From NCBI GenBank assembly GCA_030280995.1, contig JASXTE010000005.1:35370501-35434500 (forward strand): a stretch of 64,000 bases of DNA. Direction: 5' to 3'. Position 1 is the stretch's first letter, and the number at the start of each line of letters is the position of its first letter. Of this stretch, positions 10,482 to 21,995 are shown in pieces. The notes below the pieces were generated by a model. That model saw only the letters and a list, made by a program, of their open reading frames with translations. It was not told where the DNA came from and made no database searches. The translations under genes were made by a program, and so were the position numbers. Source of the stretch: Hemileia vastatrix (Eukaryota > Basidiomycota > Pucciniomycetes > Pucciniales > Zaghouaniaceae).

Positions 10482-11687
10482 TTGTGTCTACGATCGAGTG
10501 AATTGTTAATTGTTCAAACCTGTATCCGCAATACTAAGACCCCTTCATGGCTAACCCGTGTTCCTAGTAGTCTAGGAGAGGCTGGTACAAATCTTAAAGC
10601 TGCTGAATGGTTTGTACTATGTAAAATTTACTATGTGGCAGCTTTGATACCAGTTTGGGCTATTGAAAATTCTGACGCACAAGAGAAGAAGTTGATTAAA
10701 TGTCTTTCACTTCTGGTTTCAATAATCAATATTCTGACTTCCTTGGAGATACGTGAAGCTCAAATTTCATCTCTTCAAGGTCAGTTAAAAGATTATATGA
10801 AGTGTCTTAAGGAATTTTGGCCAGATATCAATATAAATCCAAACATCCACTTAGCACAACATTTTCCTGAAGTTCTGAGAAGATTTGGGCCAGCACTATC
10901 AACTGCAGCATGGGCCCACGAGCGTATAAATGGAATTTTAAGTTCCATTCCAACCAATAAGAAAACATGTATGTTTTCCTTAATTAAAGCTACTTAACTT
11001 TTTTAATTTCATTTTTTTTAAAGATCAAATGGACAAGACCATTATGAAAAGGTTTATTTTGACCGGTCAGCTTCAATCATTAATGGACAGAACTAATGAT
11101 CCATTTGAGAATGAAATGAAAAATGTCTTCAGTTCAGAGAAAAGAAAAATTCCCTCAAAATCATCCCAACTACTGTGTGGAGACTATAAATTGTGGATAG
11201 AGTATCTCAACATGATTGATGGTAAAAAATATTTTCCAGTATTTTTACAAAAAATCAACCATCTGTTTCATCTCAAATTCTATCACCACAAATTATTGAA
11301 GTAGATAACTTGTTACTGGATGGAAAAAACTACTCATTATATTCAACAAATCAAGGAAATGGAAATGTTGAGGTAAATTCATCAAAAGGAAATGTTGTTG
11401 GGGTTATATTGAAAATGTGGCAGTCAACAAAATTTTCAGGTCAAAATTTTACTTTAGTTGGCTTATATGACATTGTGGATCCTAAAATTGAAAATCCTTA
11501 TTTAAAAGCTGGGCTTAATGTTTTTTGGTGTTATGATAAATTGTCAAGAAAAGTAGTTATGAATAGCAAGGAAATTATTGGTCATGTTTCAAAAAATACA
11601 CATCCTAGTGGTTTTGCAAATGTTTTCTCAAATACTTTTTGTATGATATCATTAAAAAATATAGCCAGCAGCTATTCTGATTTTTAA
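10482..11687 (+). pseudogene. tnp2-like (CACTA-type) transposase, C-terminal remnant
   Basis: The first part (10,482-10,968) reads LKAAEWFVLCKIYYVAALIP, then a conserved NPNIHLAQHFPEV and FGPALSTAAWAHERINGIL. These resemble the C-terminal region of tnp2-type transposases of basidiomycete CACTA elements (family knowledge). A good intron follows: donor GTATGT at 10,969 and acceptor AAAG ending at 11,023, 55 nt, restoring phase into the exon that contains MDKTIMKRFI. Near 11,250, at a run of six A, the frame shifts, and coding continues as PQIIEVDNLLLDGKNY to 11,687. The N-terminal catalytic part is missing. The frameshift and truncation make it a remnant. The right end of the transposon may be the motif at 11,888-11,905. 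Confidence 0.65.
10969..11023 (+). other. Intron in the transposase remnant
   Basis: GTATGT donor, CTTAAC-like branch site and a T-rich stretch ending AAAG. Removing its 55 nt keeps the frame from NKKT into QMDKTIMKRF. Confidence 0.65.
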
Positions 11688-11887
11688 TGTGGTTTTAGAA
11701 TTGTATATTTTTTGTGGACAATAAATATATATACAAATATTTACTGCCAGTGATTGAGCTAACTAATAAAAGTAAAAAGTATGGACTCCAAATTTCACTC
11801 CCTGATTCATGAGAGGCAGTTTTGAATATGGATCACTTGAAGTTCTAACCAGGTTACAGTAAGGTTAGTCAGAAATACAAAAAAACA

Positions 11888-11905
11888 ACTTGCCTACAAG
11901 TCCTC
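11888..11905. repeat. Junction motif ACTTGCCTACAAGTCCTC
   Basis: The same 18 bases occur at 31,079-31,096. Both copies follow a run of A and both directly precede a truncated family-B fragment. The motif resembles the GGACTTGCTAGCAAGTCC tips of the insertion at 4,440. It is probably the terminus of a DNA transposon lying to its left. Confidence 0.55.
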
Positions 11906-14900
11906 ATTTTTTCCCCCTGTGTATACGGTCCATTCCACCTATCTGCAAACATCTTGCCCCATTGGCTCTCCAAACTCCTATTATACACCAAAAAATATCT
12001 CCAGTTTTCAAAGGTTTTCTAAGTTGATGTGCCAACCACTCATTCCAATATCTTACTGACTGATTTCAGATCTTCATCATCTGCAAATATGCCTTTTCTA
12101 AGTACTCTTCTTTCTTTTCTAGCTGTATCATTCTTGCACATAATAACTCTTCAGTAGTCTTGAACATGTCCCAATACACTCCAAGATATGATTCAGCTTC
12201 CAAATCAGCTGGTAAAACTGCTTTCTGGGCAAAAACAAGTTCATAGGGTGAAAATCCAGTTGTCCTTTTAGCAGTAATTAGATCAGCAAATAAAACTAAA
12301 GGTAAATAATGCCTCCACATTTCAGCACTCAACACACACATTTTGACTAAAGCATCCTTAATTACTTGATGCCCTCTTTCAACCATACCTTCAGCTTCAG
12401 GATAATAAGGGGTTTCTACCCTAACCTTTGACCCAACTTTTGATATAGCTTCTGTAAACTCTGTCCCAAACTCAGGACCTCAATCTACCATTACCAATTT
12501 CATAACTCCATTTTGATAAACCCAATTTTTCAAAAAAAATTCTGCCACATTTTTGGCAGTCAAATTAATAAGAGGCACTGCCTCTACTTAACCAGATAAA
12601 TCATCTCTGGCTACAATTAAATATTTATACCATCCCTCCTTAATATGAATGGCATCCAAGCTAACCCTTCCAAAGAGAGTATTTTTGCCAGTAGCATTTC
12701 CAGGTTCTTTTGGCATTAAATAACTTCTTCTTTGACATTCTTTGCATGACTGAACCCACTTTTTAACAGCCATCTTCATACCTGGCCACCAAAACCAATC
12801 AGCAATTTTTCTGAACATTTCTCCAACACCTCTATGCCCAAGATCTTCATTCAGTGACTTTAAAACTAATTCTTGCCCTTTCTTTTTAGTTAAAACTACT
12901 TGAGGATTTGGATACCTCCTTTTCATTAATTGTCCACCAGATAAGTAAAACATAGATGACTTCCTTTTTATAGCCACCCATTCATTGTCTTCACAATCTT
13001 CTGGCCTTTCTAAATTCAATAAATATTTAACCAACAACAAATAAAAACAAGTCTGACCCGAGACTTCATCTTGAAAATCAATTAATATAATATCAATGGG
13101 CACTTAAATACCTCTTTCTCTTCTTCACCCTTTTTAATCAAATTTTCTAATTCTCCAACATATACACCCTTCCTTAACCTACTACTATCCCAAACTTCCA
13201 ATCCATCTTCATCTACATACACAACATCTTCTTCTACCTCTTTTTTACCAAATTTATTCACACCAATTTCATCAATTTTATCAACATGAAAATAATTTTC
13301 CAGTTTATCCTCTTGGTGGAGGTAATCATAAAAATCATCTAAACACAATAGTTTTGCCAGCTTAACCTCATGGGGGAGGTATGGAAAGTCTTCAGCTCCT
13401 TTAGTGCTGGATTTAATCATAGGTATATCTTCATCAAACTCTTCTGAGTCTTAATCATCTTCAGTGGGTGGTGTTCTTGACAAACCATCTGGAATAGTAA
13501 AATTTTTGACAGGCTTATAAACTAAGTCAAAAGAAAAATGTTGAATGAATGCTACCCATCCAGTCATAGGTGCATTTGGTAAACTGGGGGAATTAATCAT
13601 TTGAATTAAAGATTTCACATCCACTTACAATTCAAAGTGTTGGCCCCACAAAAAGATTTGAAGTTTCTTTAAAATTTTTGCCACTCCACACAGTTCTAAT
13701 TTTGGCTGAAAATATCTTTATTCAACTTTGGTTAATACCACAGATTCATACCTAACTGGCCTAATGTAACCAGCTTTATCCATCTGAGACAAAACTGCTG
13801 CAGCAGCAACCTGACTTGAGTAAACTGCTAAAAAAATCCTACCAGAATCTTTTCCATAATCTAACTTGTGCAGGACTAAATCCTTCCCAAAACCTTTTTC
13901 AAACTCTCAAACACCCTTTCACACTCTTCATCCCACTCCCAGTCTGCATTCTTTCCTGTCAACCTTCTCAATGAAGCTGCCAATGAAGAAAAGTCCTTGA
14001 TAAACATTCAAACATAAACACATAGGCCTAAAAACCCCCTAATTTTGGTCATATTCTTGGGTCTTGGCCAGGACTAAATTTTATTCACTTTCTTGGACAT
14101 AATCCCAACCTCTCTACATACCACATGACCTAAAATCTTTAAAGCTGGAACACAACATAAAAATTTTGAACCCAAAATAGTTAAACCAGCTTCTTCAATT
14201 CTAAACAAGATTCTCTCTAAAGTGATTGCATAATCCCAGATGAATCTTTTTATCCCTGGGCTCTCCTCCAACACTTCATTATCATAATATGTTGAAGGTC
14301 CTTTAATTCCTCCATCGTCAATAAAGATTCCAGCATATTGAGGAATTTCATCTTGAAGAATCCAAGCCATCTGAGCTTGATAAACGGCAACTGAATATGT
14401 TTCTCCTTGAGGTAATCTTGTCAATTGTAATTGTTCTAGCAGTGTATCAAAAGTAGTGAAAGGCCTAGAGTCTGGATGCAACTCTCACTCATCATATCCC
14501 CCCATAATATCTCCTAAACCATAACACACTCTCCCAGAAAACGCTTCCACAAACTCCTCAGAACTAGGTAGTATACCAGAATCCTTTATTGTAACCCTAT
14601 TTAATTCCCTGAGATCATGAACTACTCTAAGTTTGCCATTTGGTTTCTTGATACAAAATACCGGACTAGAATAACTTGATAATGATTTATCATACTGTCC
14701 AGTGCATATCTGCTCTCTGACAACTTCGATATAGGCTTCTTTTAATGCAGCGGGAATTGGGATAAATTTTTTCTGCCACGGTTCATGACATACTACAGGA
14801 ATCTTGTAAGGCTTCTCATAGGAATGCATCAACACACCCCTCTCCTCTTCTACAAAAGAAATGGCCTTCTCTTGCTTGAACATCACATCCAACAACAACT

Positions 14901-15040
14901 TCTTCTCTTCTCCAGATAACCAACCATCAGGTCCAAAAATAACAACACCAAATCTATCAAAAGTGATTCTTGACGTTTCAGAAAATTCAGTCAGATTCTT
15001 CACCAAGGGACATTCATAAGGATCTCTTGATAACCTTGTT
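11906..15040 (-). pseudogene. B4: decayed Ty3/gypsy pol of family B
   Basis: Read on the minus strand from 15,006, this matches the pol of B2 and B1 throughout. The RT start contains FGPDGWLSGEEKKLLL; the RT active site is FIDDGGIKGP (near 14,320), with an RNase H remnant near 13,600-13,800. The acidic linker is at 13,082-13,420, the integrase zinc finger with NEDLGHRG and CKECQRRS near 12,740-12,850, and the integrase end reaches 12,066. Frameshifts or stops occur near 14,484, 14,073, 13,470, 13,100, 12,587 and 12,480, and the C-terminus is cut at the junction motif. No gag, LTR or antisense block is attached. It is more diverged from B1 and B2 than those two are from each other. Confidence 0.85.
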
Positions 15041-15307
15041 CTTTTGGTGGAAGCTTGGAGGACCTCATGGCAAGATTGGAATAAATAAATTTGGCTCAGT
15101 GGGGGGGCCTATGAGAATGGAATCAAGTGTACTTGGCTCATTAGGGAGATCCACTCTCTCATGCTGTGACATAGTGGGAAGACTGGCATATGAGAGTCTG
15201 AAGGGATTCAAAACTTTCTCTCAGCAGTGGAATCATCACAAAAATTTATTTTTATTATTATTATGATTTATATCAAGAGCGGGAGAAGAAGACAAACAGT
15301 TTAAATT

Positions 15308-16551
15308 TGTAGAACACCAGATAAAACAATGTTGTGGTACATGCCTCGCAGGTAGCATAATTTTAGACCAATCAGTGCGCGTATTCCATGAAGGACAAAG
15401 GGAGTTAGTGCAGTAGGTAGTGCTAAAATATAATATGTATTTGTGTGTTTCAAAGAACAAAGGAAATGGAAGCGCTGAAAAGGATGATGGGTCAGTGCGC
15501 TCAGATTTTGCAGCGAGATATGCCGCACAATGGGGAATAGTGTGTTATTGATTTAGGACTTCAAGCGCTGAACAATATGGATTTGGATTTTCCAATAATT
15601 GTGTGTTACGCATTAAGGAAGGAGTTATGGCTTAAGGACAACTCAAGTGTATAGTATACTGTACCGCAGCTAGTTGGGTAACTTACTGAAACAGGTAATA
15701 AGGGAGGCTAACTAGTTAAGTGAATCATCAGAACTATGAACTTAGTGTTAAAGAAAGGAGAGTGGGGACTCAATCACAAAAATACCCAAGAGTCAAGGCA
15801 ACTAGTATCATTGTTAGAATGGGTCAAACCTGAAAATAGCGCTGAAACATAACAAAGGTATAGTCAAAAGTACATATGTGGAGTATGAGTGAAGCAAGTT
15901 AATACTAGTGTTAGTAATAATAGGATATGTTTTAGGTGCTGTAGTTGCTACAAACAGTGTATGTAGTTTACTAATAGATTAGCTATTGTTTTACTAATGT
16001 GGAGCTAGAGCCAGCGCTGAAGATCCACTAGGGAACTGTGTCTTGAGTACTGGAAAAATATAAAAGGAGGACTATTTGATAGAGATAGAGAGAATTTTTT
16101 GTAAGTAAAATATAAGAAGAATGGGATAAGCAAATTAGATATATTTTTCTAAATCTTTTATCATTTGTGTGTCTGTGTGTGTATTTTCATATAGTATAGT
16201 GAAAAGAGCGTAACATAGAAAGAATATATAGATTTAGTAGGATTGACTATTACTAGAGTTATTTTATTGCTATAATAAGGCATATTCAAAGAGAGCCCTT
16301 CAAGAGGGAGTAGATGTGGATATTAGCACTTGTTAAGAATAGAAATATCCAGATAGTAATACTTGTTTTTTTTCCTGATCCCTAAAACTCATCTCTCAAC
16401 TTATAAATTTTCTAATCAAATATTAGTGTTACACATTATTGCGCTGTCTTTAAAAAAATAAGAGTGGAAGGCGCTTCTTTTTAGAAATTGAAGAGGAGAA
16501 CCAACCTATCTTGCATTGTGTCTATTGCTTAGTACTTTAGAGCAGTCTACA
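15308..16551 (+). repeat. 5' LTR of element C (inferred)
   Basis: Ends TCTACA at 16,551, followed by 2 nt and a primer-binding site. The start TGTAGA at 15,308 is its inverted complement. The second LTR is absent from the window, so the left border is inferred. The sequence is marked by repeated GCGCTGAA words. Confidence 0.55.
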
Positions 16552-16553
16552 AT

Positions 16554-16571
16554 TGGTGTCCCGACAGTGGC
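16554..16571 (+). other. Primer-binding site of element C
   Basis: TGGTGTCCCGACAGTGGC, 2 nt after the LTR end. It has the TGG start expected for a site complementary to a tRNA 3' end. The tRNA was not identified. Confidence 0.65.
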
Positions 16572-16793
16572 ATAATTGTAACTAGTATTTTTTGATTATA
16601 TTGTTTGGTTTTTTAGGGTTTTTTCAAGAGGACATAATCAAGCCGGCGCTTCAGCGGAAGAGTCATAGGGTCTACAACAAGTGGATCAATAGATGTTATC
16701 AGATGATAGCATAGGGCTGTATCGTGAATATAGTCAGGTTTTATTACCAAGTGTGTGTTTTTGTGATCTCTGTTTTGATTTTATATTTCGGGA

Positions 16794-18375
16794 ATGGATC
16801 CTACTGCAACTACATCTAGGGGATATCAGGAGAGGGTTAAATTGCCCAATTCTTCAGAATCGTTGCCAAAGATGGTAACTACAATCATTAGGTGTAAATA
16901 TAAACGATTGTGTTTTTTGGGCATTAATACCAAGAAGTTTTTACGCAGGTTTGAACAAGCAGCTGAAGTTCATGGAGCAACTGAATATGATATGGTGCGT
17001 CAAGTACTATTCTTTGTAACTAATGAATGCAAAGACAATTTAGAGGATCTAAAGGGGCATGAAGAGAAAAACTGGTCATTGCTAAAAGAACAGATGCTCA
17101 AGAGATGGCCAAAGGTTACCAAGGAAGCTAGGTATACAATGAAGGACCTGGATATCTTGGTAAATAGGGTCAAAGCTAAAGGGGTTGTTTGAGACCCTAA
17201 GGAATTTAAAAGTTTTAGGGAAGACTTTGACCAAAGAGTGGAATATTTAGTTAGTAATGAATATTTTAGTGATGCTAATGCATCTTTACCTTGTTTTGTG
17301 AAATTTTAGCGCCAGAAGTTGTAGACTGGGCAAAGAAGCACTTGGATAATGAAGGAAAGCTAGTCAAGATGAGGGACAGTAATTATAAGTACCCTGGATT
17401 AGAGGAAGTAGAAATGGAAGTGGAAGCTGAAATGAAGTTGCGTCAAGTTGAGTGTTGCGCAGCTAGGGTTGCTTTGGATAATGAGGAGATGAATGAATAT
17501 GTGTCTGGCGTACGATTGCCTCCTCAGATGTCTTCTCCTAAAGTCAAAGTTTTCACTAAGGAGCCAGATTCATTTAAGGCAAGAATTGATGAGTTGGATA
17601 AAATGATAATTGAAGCGGAAAAGGCGAAAGAATCGTTTAGGCCCAAGAGTTCTCCTCAACCTATACGTTTTTCTGCTATGGTGTGCTATTATTGTAATAA
17701 AGAGTGGCATACTAGGATGAGGTGTAATGTGCTTCAAAAGGATAAAGAGGAGAAGGTAGTTTACCAGGACTGGACTATGCTTATGTTGGAAGATGGCACT
17801 AAGCTAATTAAAGACAAGGATTGAGGTATGTGAGCCATGGTCATCGATCATATTAATAGAAAATCTATGGAAGGCAGGTCAAGCAAGGGCAAAGATCCTC
17901 AAATAAAAGAGAAAGGCAAGGATGCCAAGTCAGTCAACTTTGCAGTTACTTGCGCAGTGCTGGATTTTAAAGTAAAAGAGGGAGCAGTTGCAGTGCCACT
18001 TACCACAGCGCCTTTGGAGATGTTTGCAGCAAAGCACAAGAAAATGCCCCCACCTACAATTACTAGGACAAGAAGGACTGGCGCTAGGTATGCAAATCCA
18101 GAGGATATGGAGAAAGTAGGGTATACTACTAGAGAGAATACACCAGCACCTATCAAAGATTTTGAAATGGATGGTGTGGAGCCAGGTGGTTATGATGTGG
18201 ATCATCAAGTAGAAGATCAAAAGGCAATGTTAGAGGAGTCAGAGGTAGTACAGCAAAGAGCGGTACCTGCTGAAGGAATTCCAGGAGCAAGGCATAATAC
18301 TCCAAAGAACCCACCTGGAAGAGAAAAAGCTGGTGCGAAAGGCAACTCAACCTAAATGGAGAATGCAGCTCCCAG
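16794..18375 (+). pseudogene. Element C: decayed gag, cut by element B1
   Basis: Starts at ATG 16,794. The stretch FLRRFEQAAEVHGATEYDMV aligns with WFLEKYETAAGVDGASYLDM in the gag of B2, so the two are distant relatives. Stops at about 17,190, 17,310 and 17,822 divide it into three pieces. A canonical CCHC zinc knuckle (CYYCNKEWHTRMRC) lies near 17,690. The third piece (17,837-18,355) is a Lys/Pro-rich linker. The gene ends at the LTR of B1 (18,376), which inserted into it; nothing of element C was recognised on the far side at 29,382. Confidence 0.75.
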
Positions 18376-19464
18376 TGTAGACAATCCAAAAGTACTAGCT
18401 ATAGGCCTTGACCAAGGGAGTTGGAGGAAACCCAGAGAGAAAATCCCCTGTCCCTTTAGAAAAATAGAGTGAGATTTACTTGCTAAAGTAAGTTGGTTCT
18501 GTTTGCTAAAGCCCCTTTTTCAACACACTTGACTGCTTGATGAGCCAAGAAAGTAGTCCCCAGAGAGACTATTAGACCAAAGAACTGAAATGTAGACCAA
18601 TTTCCACACCAGAGAGAGCAAAGATACTTGATGTAGGTTGAAAATACACACCAGAGACAGCAATAATACTTGATATAGCTTGCAAGACTATACCAGAGAA
18701 CCTGTTGCTGAAGTTGAGTTAAATGAAGAACTAACCTTGCAACCAACACAGCTAATTGTTTCCAAAAACAGTGAAAACTGAGTGAGGAACAAGGATATCA
18801 CCTCCGGATGGTTGTATGATAATTAAAGTTACCTCAAACTGTCTTATTCACTATGTACACACAGACCACTATCTAAGAGCCCATGCACCCCGTCGAATTT
18901 GGCACCCGTACCAGCCAAATTGAATAAAAACCCTCCATAAGCACTCCCCAACCTTCTAAAACAGAGGCAGGCGGGATGCCCGACATTGGAGGTGCCGCCT
19001 GAAGTGGCCCGGCCTCCCTGAAGCCAGAAAACCAATAAAAACACCTAATCTACTTAGACAAACTAGCTACAACTACTAAAACCTTTAAGACACGGAATTT
19101 CACTATAACAACATTGAGAAATGAAATATAGAGCTAAATTAGCCCTATCCAATGGTACTAAGTACTTAACCCTAAGACTTAAGGATAGCCCATAAAACGC
19201 AAAAAAAAAAATTAAACAGCTATCTTTTGTAACTGAAGAATGAGGAATTGACCCTTTAAAACTTAGAATATGAAAAATGTTATCAAGACATAAAATATAT
19301 AAATAACCGGGGCTATCCAATGATAGCACCCACATACCTTCAGTCCCAATATCCATGGAATAAAAACATAAAAATACCCGATTCTTCAACAGATGTCAAT
19401 TAAGACATGCACAAACAGCGCCAAAACACACAACAAAGGCCCCTGACAATGTTGGAAGACCACA
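18376..19464 (-). repeat. 3' LTR of element B1
   Basis: 1,089 bp. TGTAGA at 18,376 and GACCACA at 19,464 correspond base for base to the LTR borders of B2. It is adjacent to the polypurine tract (TGGAAGGAGGA on the minus strand, 19,465-19,475). Confidence 0.9.
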
Positions 19465-19482
19465 TCCTCCTTCCAATTAAGA

Positions 19483-20158
19483 ATGTCCACATTATTTCTT
19501 CATCAAACCACCATGTTCAACCTTCTTTCAAAATCTGCCTCTGAAATGGGTCCTTGCCAATACTGCATTGACAATAATTTAATCTGCACTATCACACCTC
19601 CTGTCCATCCATACAGAATGTCCTGTGATGTCTGCCACTCCAGAAAGAAGTCCTGCTACAGACTTGGTCCACTATATTCTGCAACAGCTTCACCTCCACC
19701 TCAACCTGGTCCATCTTCTACCAGCATCAAAAGATCTAGGCCATCCATCTTGATTCCCAGATTAATCAAAAAACTACACCCTTCCCAGAAGAGTTCCAAA
19801 ACCACTAAAACAACAAGTTCCACCATCCCTGGTCCATCTGATGGTAAAAAAAAACTTCCATTTCTTCCTTCCACTTTATAAAACTGATGACTTCTCAGTT
19901 CCTCCATCTTCTGACAGTGATGATAACAATGTAGGATCCATTGAACCACAAACACCAAACCACTTGCCCTCAATTAAGGCCAAGTTCCAACAACACACAT
20001 CTCAACAGAAACAACTTCTGCTAAACTACTTCCAATTTACTCCTGCTAGAGATCCACAGGATGTTGAGAACAGAAGACACCTCATTCACCAGCTCAAGGC
20101 TAATTCTGAAAACTTCATTTCACCTCTTGATTCTCTCTGTAATTCCACTAGTACTTGA
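19483..20158 (+). CDS. Alpha of B1: antisense six-cysteine protein, spliced, 206 aa
   Basis: Begins at ATG 19,483, 18 nt past the LTR edge, on the strand opposite gag-pol. Exon 1 is 19,483-19,843 and exon 2 is 19,899-20,158. The 55-nt intron (GTAAAA ... CTTCTCAG) restores phase exactly (621 nt in total). Cysteines 25, 28, 35, 48, 51 and 58 give C-x2-C-x6-C-x12-C-x2-C-x6-C, the Zn(II)2Cys6 spacing, but the basic loop (HSRKKS) is in the second half. A Ser/Pro-rich stretch with a basic patch (KRSRPSILIPRLIKKLHP) follows. Exon 2 is a charged, probably helical domain (KAKFQQHTSQQKQLLL, DPQDVENRRHLIHQLKA). The intact spliced frame, with the same exon lengths in B2, indicates a real gene. A DNA- or chromatin-binding role is inferred, not shown. 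Confidence 0.75.
19844..19898 (+). other. Intron of alpha (B1)
   Basis: GTAAAA donor, AAACTGATGAC branch-like site and CTTCTCAG acceptor. Being antisense to gag-pol, it would not be spliced from, or lost through, the genomic RNA. The counterpart in B2 is 36,266-36,315. Confidence 0.7.
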
Positions 20159-20204
20159 GTTTGATTCAGGAAAGAAAAATTGACCACATCCTCCATAGGA
20201 TGTA

Positions 20205-20640
20205 ACCACAAACAACCCTCAGTTTTAAGTCTTGGGGGACCATCCTCATTTTATAGTCTTGGGGGACTCAAAAACCATCAGTTTAAAGTCTTGGGGGACT
20301 CAAAAACCTAAATCATAAACCCAGAACCAGAGATCAACCACATTAAGACACAGAGAAAAAACTAACATTCTGGGTTAATTGTGAATAGAGCTGCCAGCTC
20401 ATCAATTACCCCAAAACTTGCCTTTGCTAAATTCAAAGGCTCCCCCTGTGAATATCCTCCGCCAATCTTTCAAACCCCTTCCAACAACAAAACCCATTCC
20501 TCAGTTTATAGTCTTGGAGGACTACACCATCAAAAAATCCTCAGTTTAAAGTCTTGGGGGACTACACAGTGTTCAGTTTAAAGTTTTGATGGACTATTCT
20601 TGAAACCAGCCAGTTTAAAGTCTTGGAGGACTACTGGAAT
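20205..20640 (+). repeat. Field of AGTTTAAAGTCTTGG(G)GGACT motifs in B1
   Basis: About seven dispersed copies between alpha and beta, e.g. near 20,220, 20,250, 20,282, 20,504, 20,536, 20,575 and 20,612. Variants are TTTATAGTCTTGGGGGACT and TTTAAAGTTTTGATGGACT. The same field occurs in B2, and in inverse orientation in B3. No reading frame uses it. Function is unknown; protein-binding site, splicing or RNA structure are possible. Confidence 0.75.
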
Positions 20641-20783
20641 TTCGCATAAAATAGACGCAGCCAACTTCATACAGAACACACCTACAGCCAAACTGCTGAA
20701 CTTCCACCTTCAGTTCATCATTTACCCATCACTGACACAAATCTCCTTCTTATCTCTTTCCATCATCTTTTCTCCCACAGATC

Positions 20784-21995
20784 ATGGCTGGATCCACTGA
20801 TGTTGACCCCTCCAATCTTCCTTGCTTTACTGCTCCCAAGGACTATGCCTGCAAGCAGTGCATCCACATGTGCATACCTTGCAAATTCACTCTTCCAACT
20901 CCTGAAGCCAAATTCTACAACAGGGCCTGTGATTCTTGCTACTCCAAAAAGAAGAAATGTGACAGAGATGCCAACTACCCTATTCCTCCACCTTCACCTT
21001 CTCATAAATACCTCTCCAGATCCCCAGAGCTTGTTCCAGCCTCTTCATCTTTATCCTCAGCACCATCCAGAAGATCACGGAACTCAGTTTCCAGAACTCT
21101 CCCAAAAAGGCCTGCATAAACTTCCCAAGAAACAGCTTTTATCTCTGCTATATAAGCTCCAAAAGCTTCCAAATCAGCTCCTAGGCTTCCAGACCACGTC
21201 CAGGCGGCCTGGCCAACGTTGGGCGGCCCGCCCGCCTCACTAGACAGTGAAAATCAGGCTCGAACCCTCTAAAAACAACCAGAAAACAGCCAAATTCCTC
21301 CAATCAAGGAAAACAACTCCACGCAATTACCTCGCACTGCTCCCAGAGCAATGCAGCCAACCCTTCCAAGGTCCAAAAACTCCAAAATTTCCCAAACTTC
21401 CAGTAGACCTTCCAGAAGACCCCAGGAAAAAACCAGAACACCCAACACTGCACCAAAGCAACAACTTTGTCCCCAGTTAAGGCAACAAAACTACACCTCT
21501 CCTCTGTCAGCCAACTATTCTTCTGACAGTTCCATCCCTTCAAAAGCTCCATCCAGAAGAGATCAATCAGCTTCCAAATCACCTTCTCCTGCCCCATCTT
21601 ATAACAACTCTGGTACTCCATTAACAGCACCTCATCCAACTGAATCAAACAGAAATATTAACAACAGCAACAGCAGACCTGCTGCTCCAACTAGGTCCCA
21701 GGAACATCAGCCTCCTAGTTCACCTTCTCAAAACCTTTCAGAGGAAGACCAAGAGAATCCATATCTTCCCCTGATTGATCCACCTACTATCACCATTCCA
21801 AAATCTTCAGAAGTCCAAATTCTGGCCACTTACAAATTTGATGAGCTTCCAATCTGTAAGTACCACATTAATTCATCCAATTTCTTCAACGAAAATAATT
21901 ACTGATCCAATTCTTCTTGTCTATTTGGCACCCCTCCTCCTGATTCTACTATTGGAGTTAGCCAACCTCTAGAAACTTCATCATCCAGACAATGA
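20784..21995 (+). pseudogene. Beta of B1: antisense six-cysteine protein, broken copy
   Basis: The ATG at 20,784 follows a CCCACAG that could be a splice acceptor. The N-terminus carries C-x2-C-x6-C-x15-C-x2-C-x6-C (KQCIHMCIPC ... CDSCYSKKKKCDRD). The frame then meets TAA at 21,117 and further stops near 21,155 and 21,268. It stays in one phase through a long Ser/Pro/Asn-rich region to ELPI at about 21,855. A GTAAGT donor follows, but the acceptor seen in B2 as CTAG is CTAT here. Most of exon 2 (about 0.3 kb) is deleted, leaving only the end SSSRQ. Compared with B2 it keeps 19 bp near 21,207 that B2 lacks. It was clearly a gene; this copy is dead. Confidence 0.8.
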
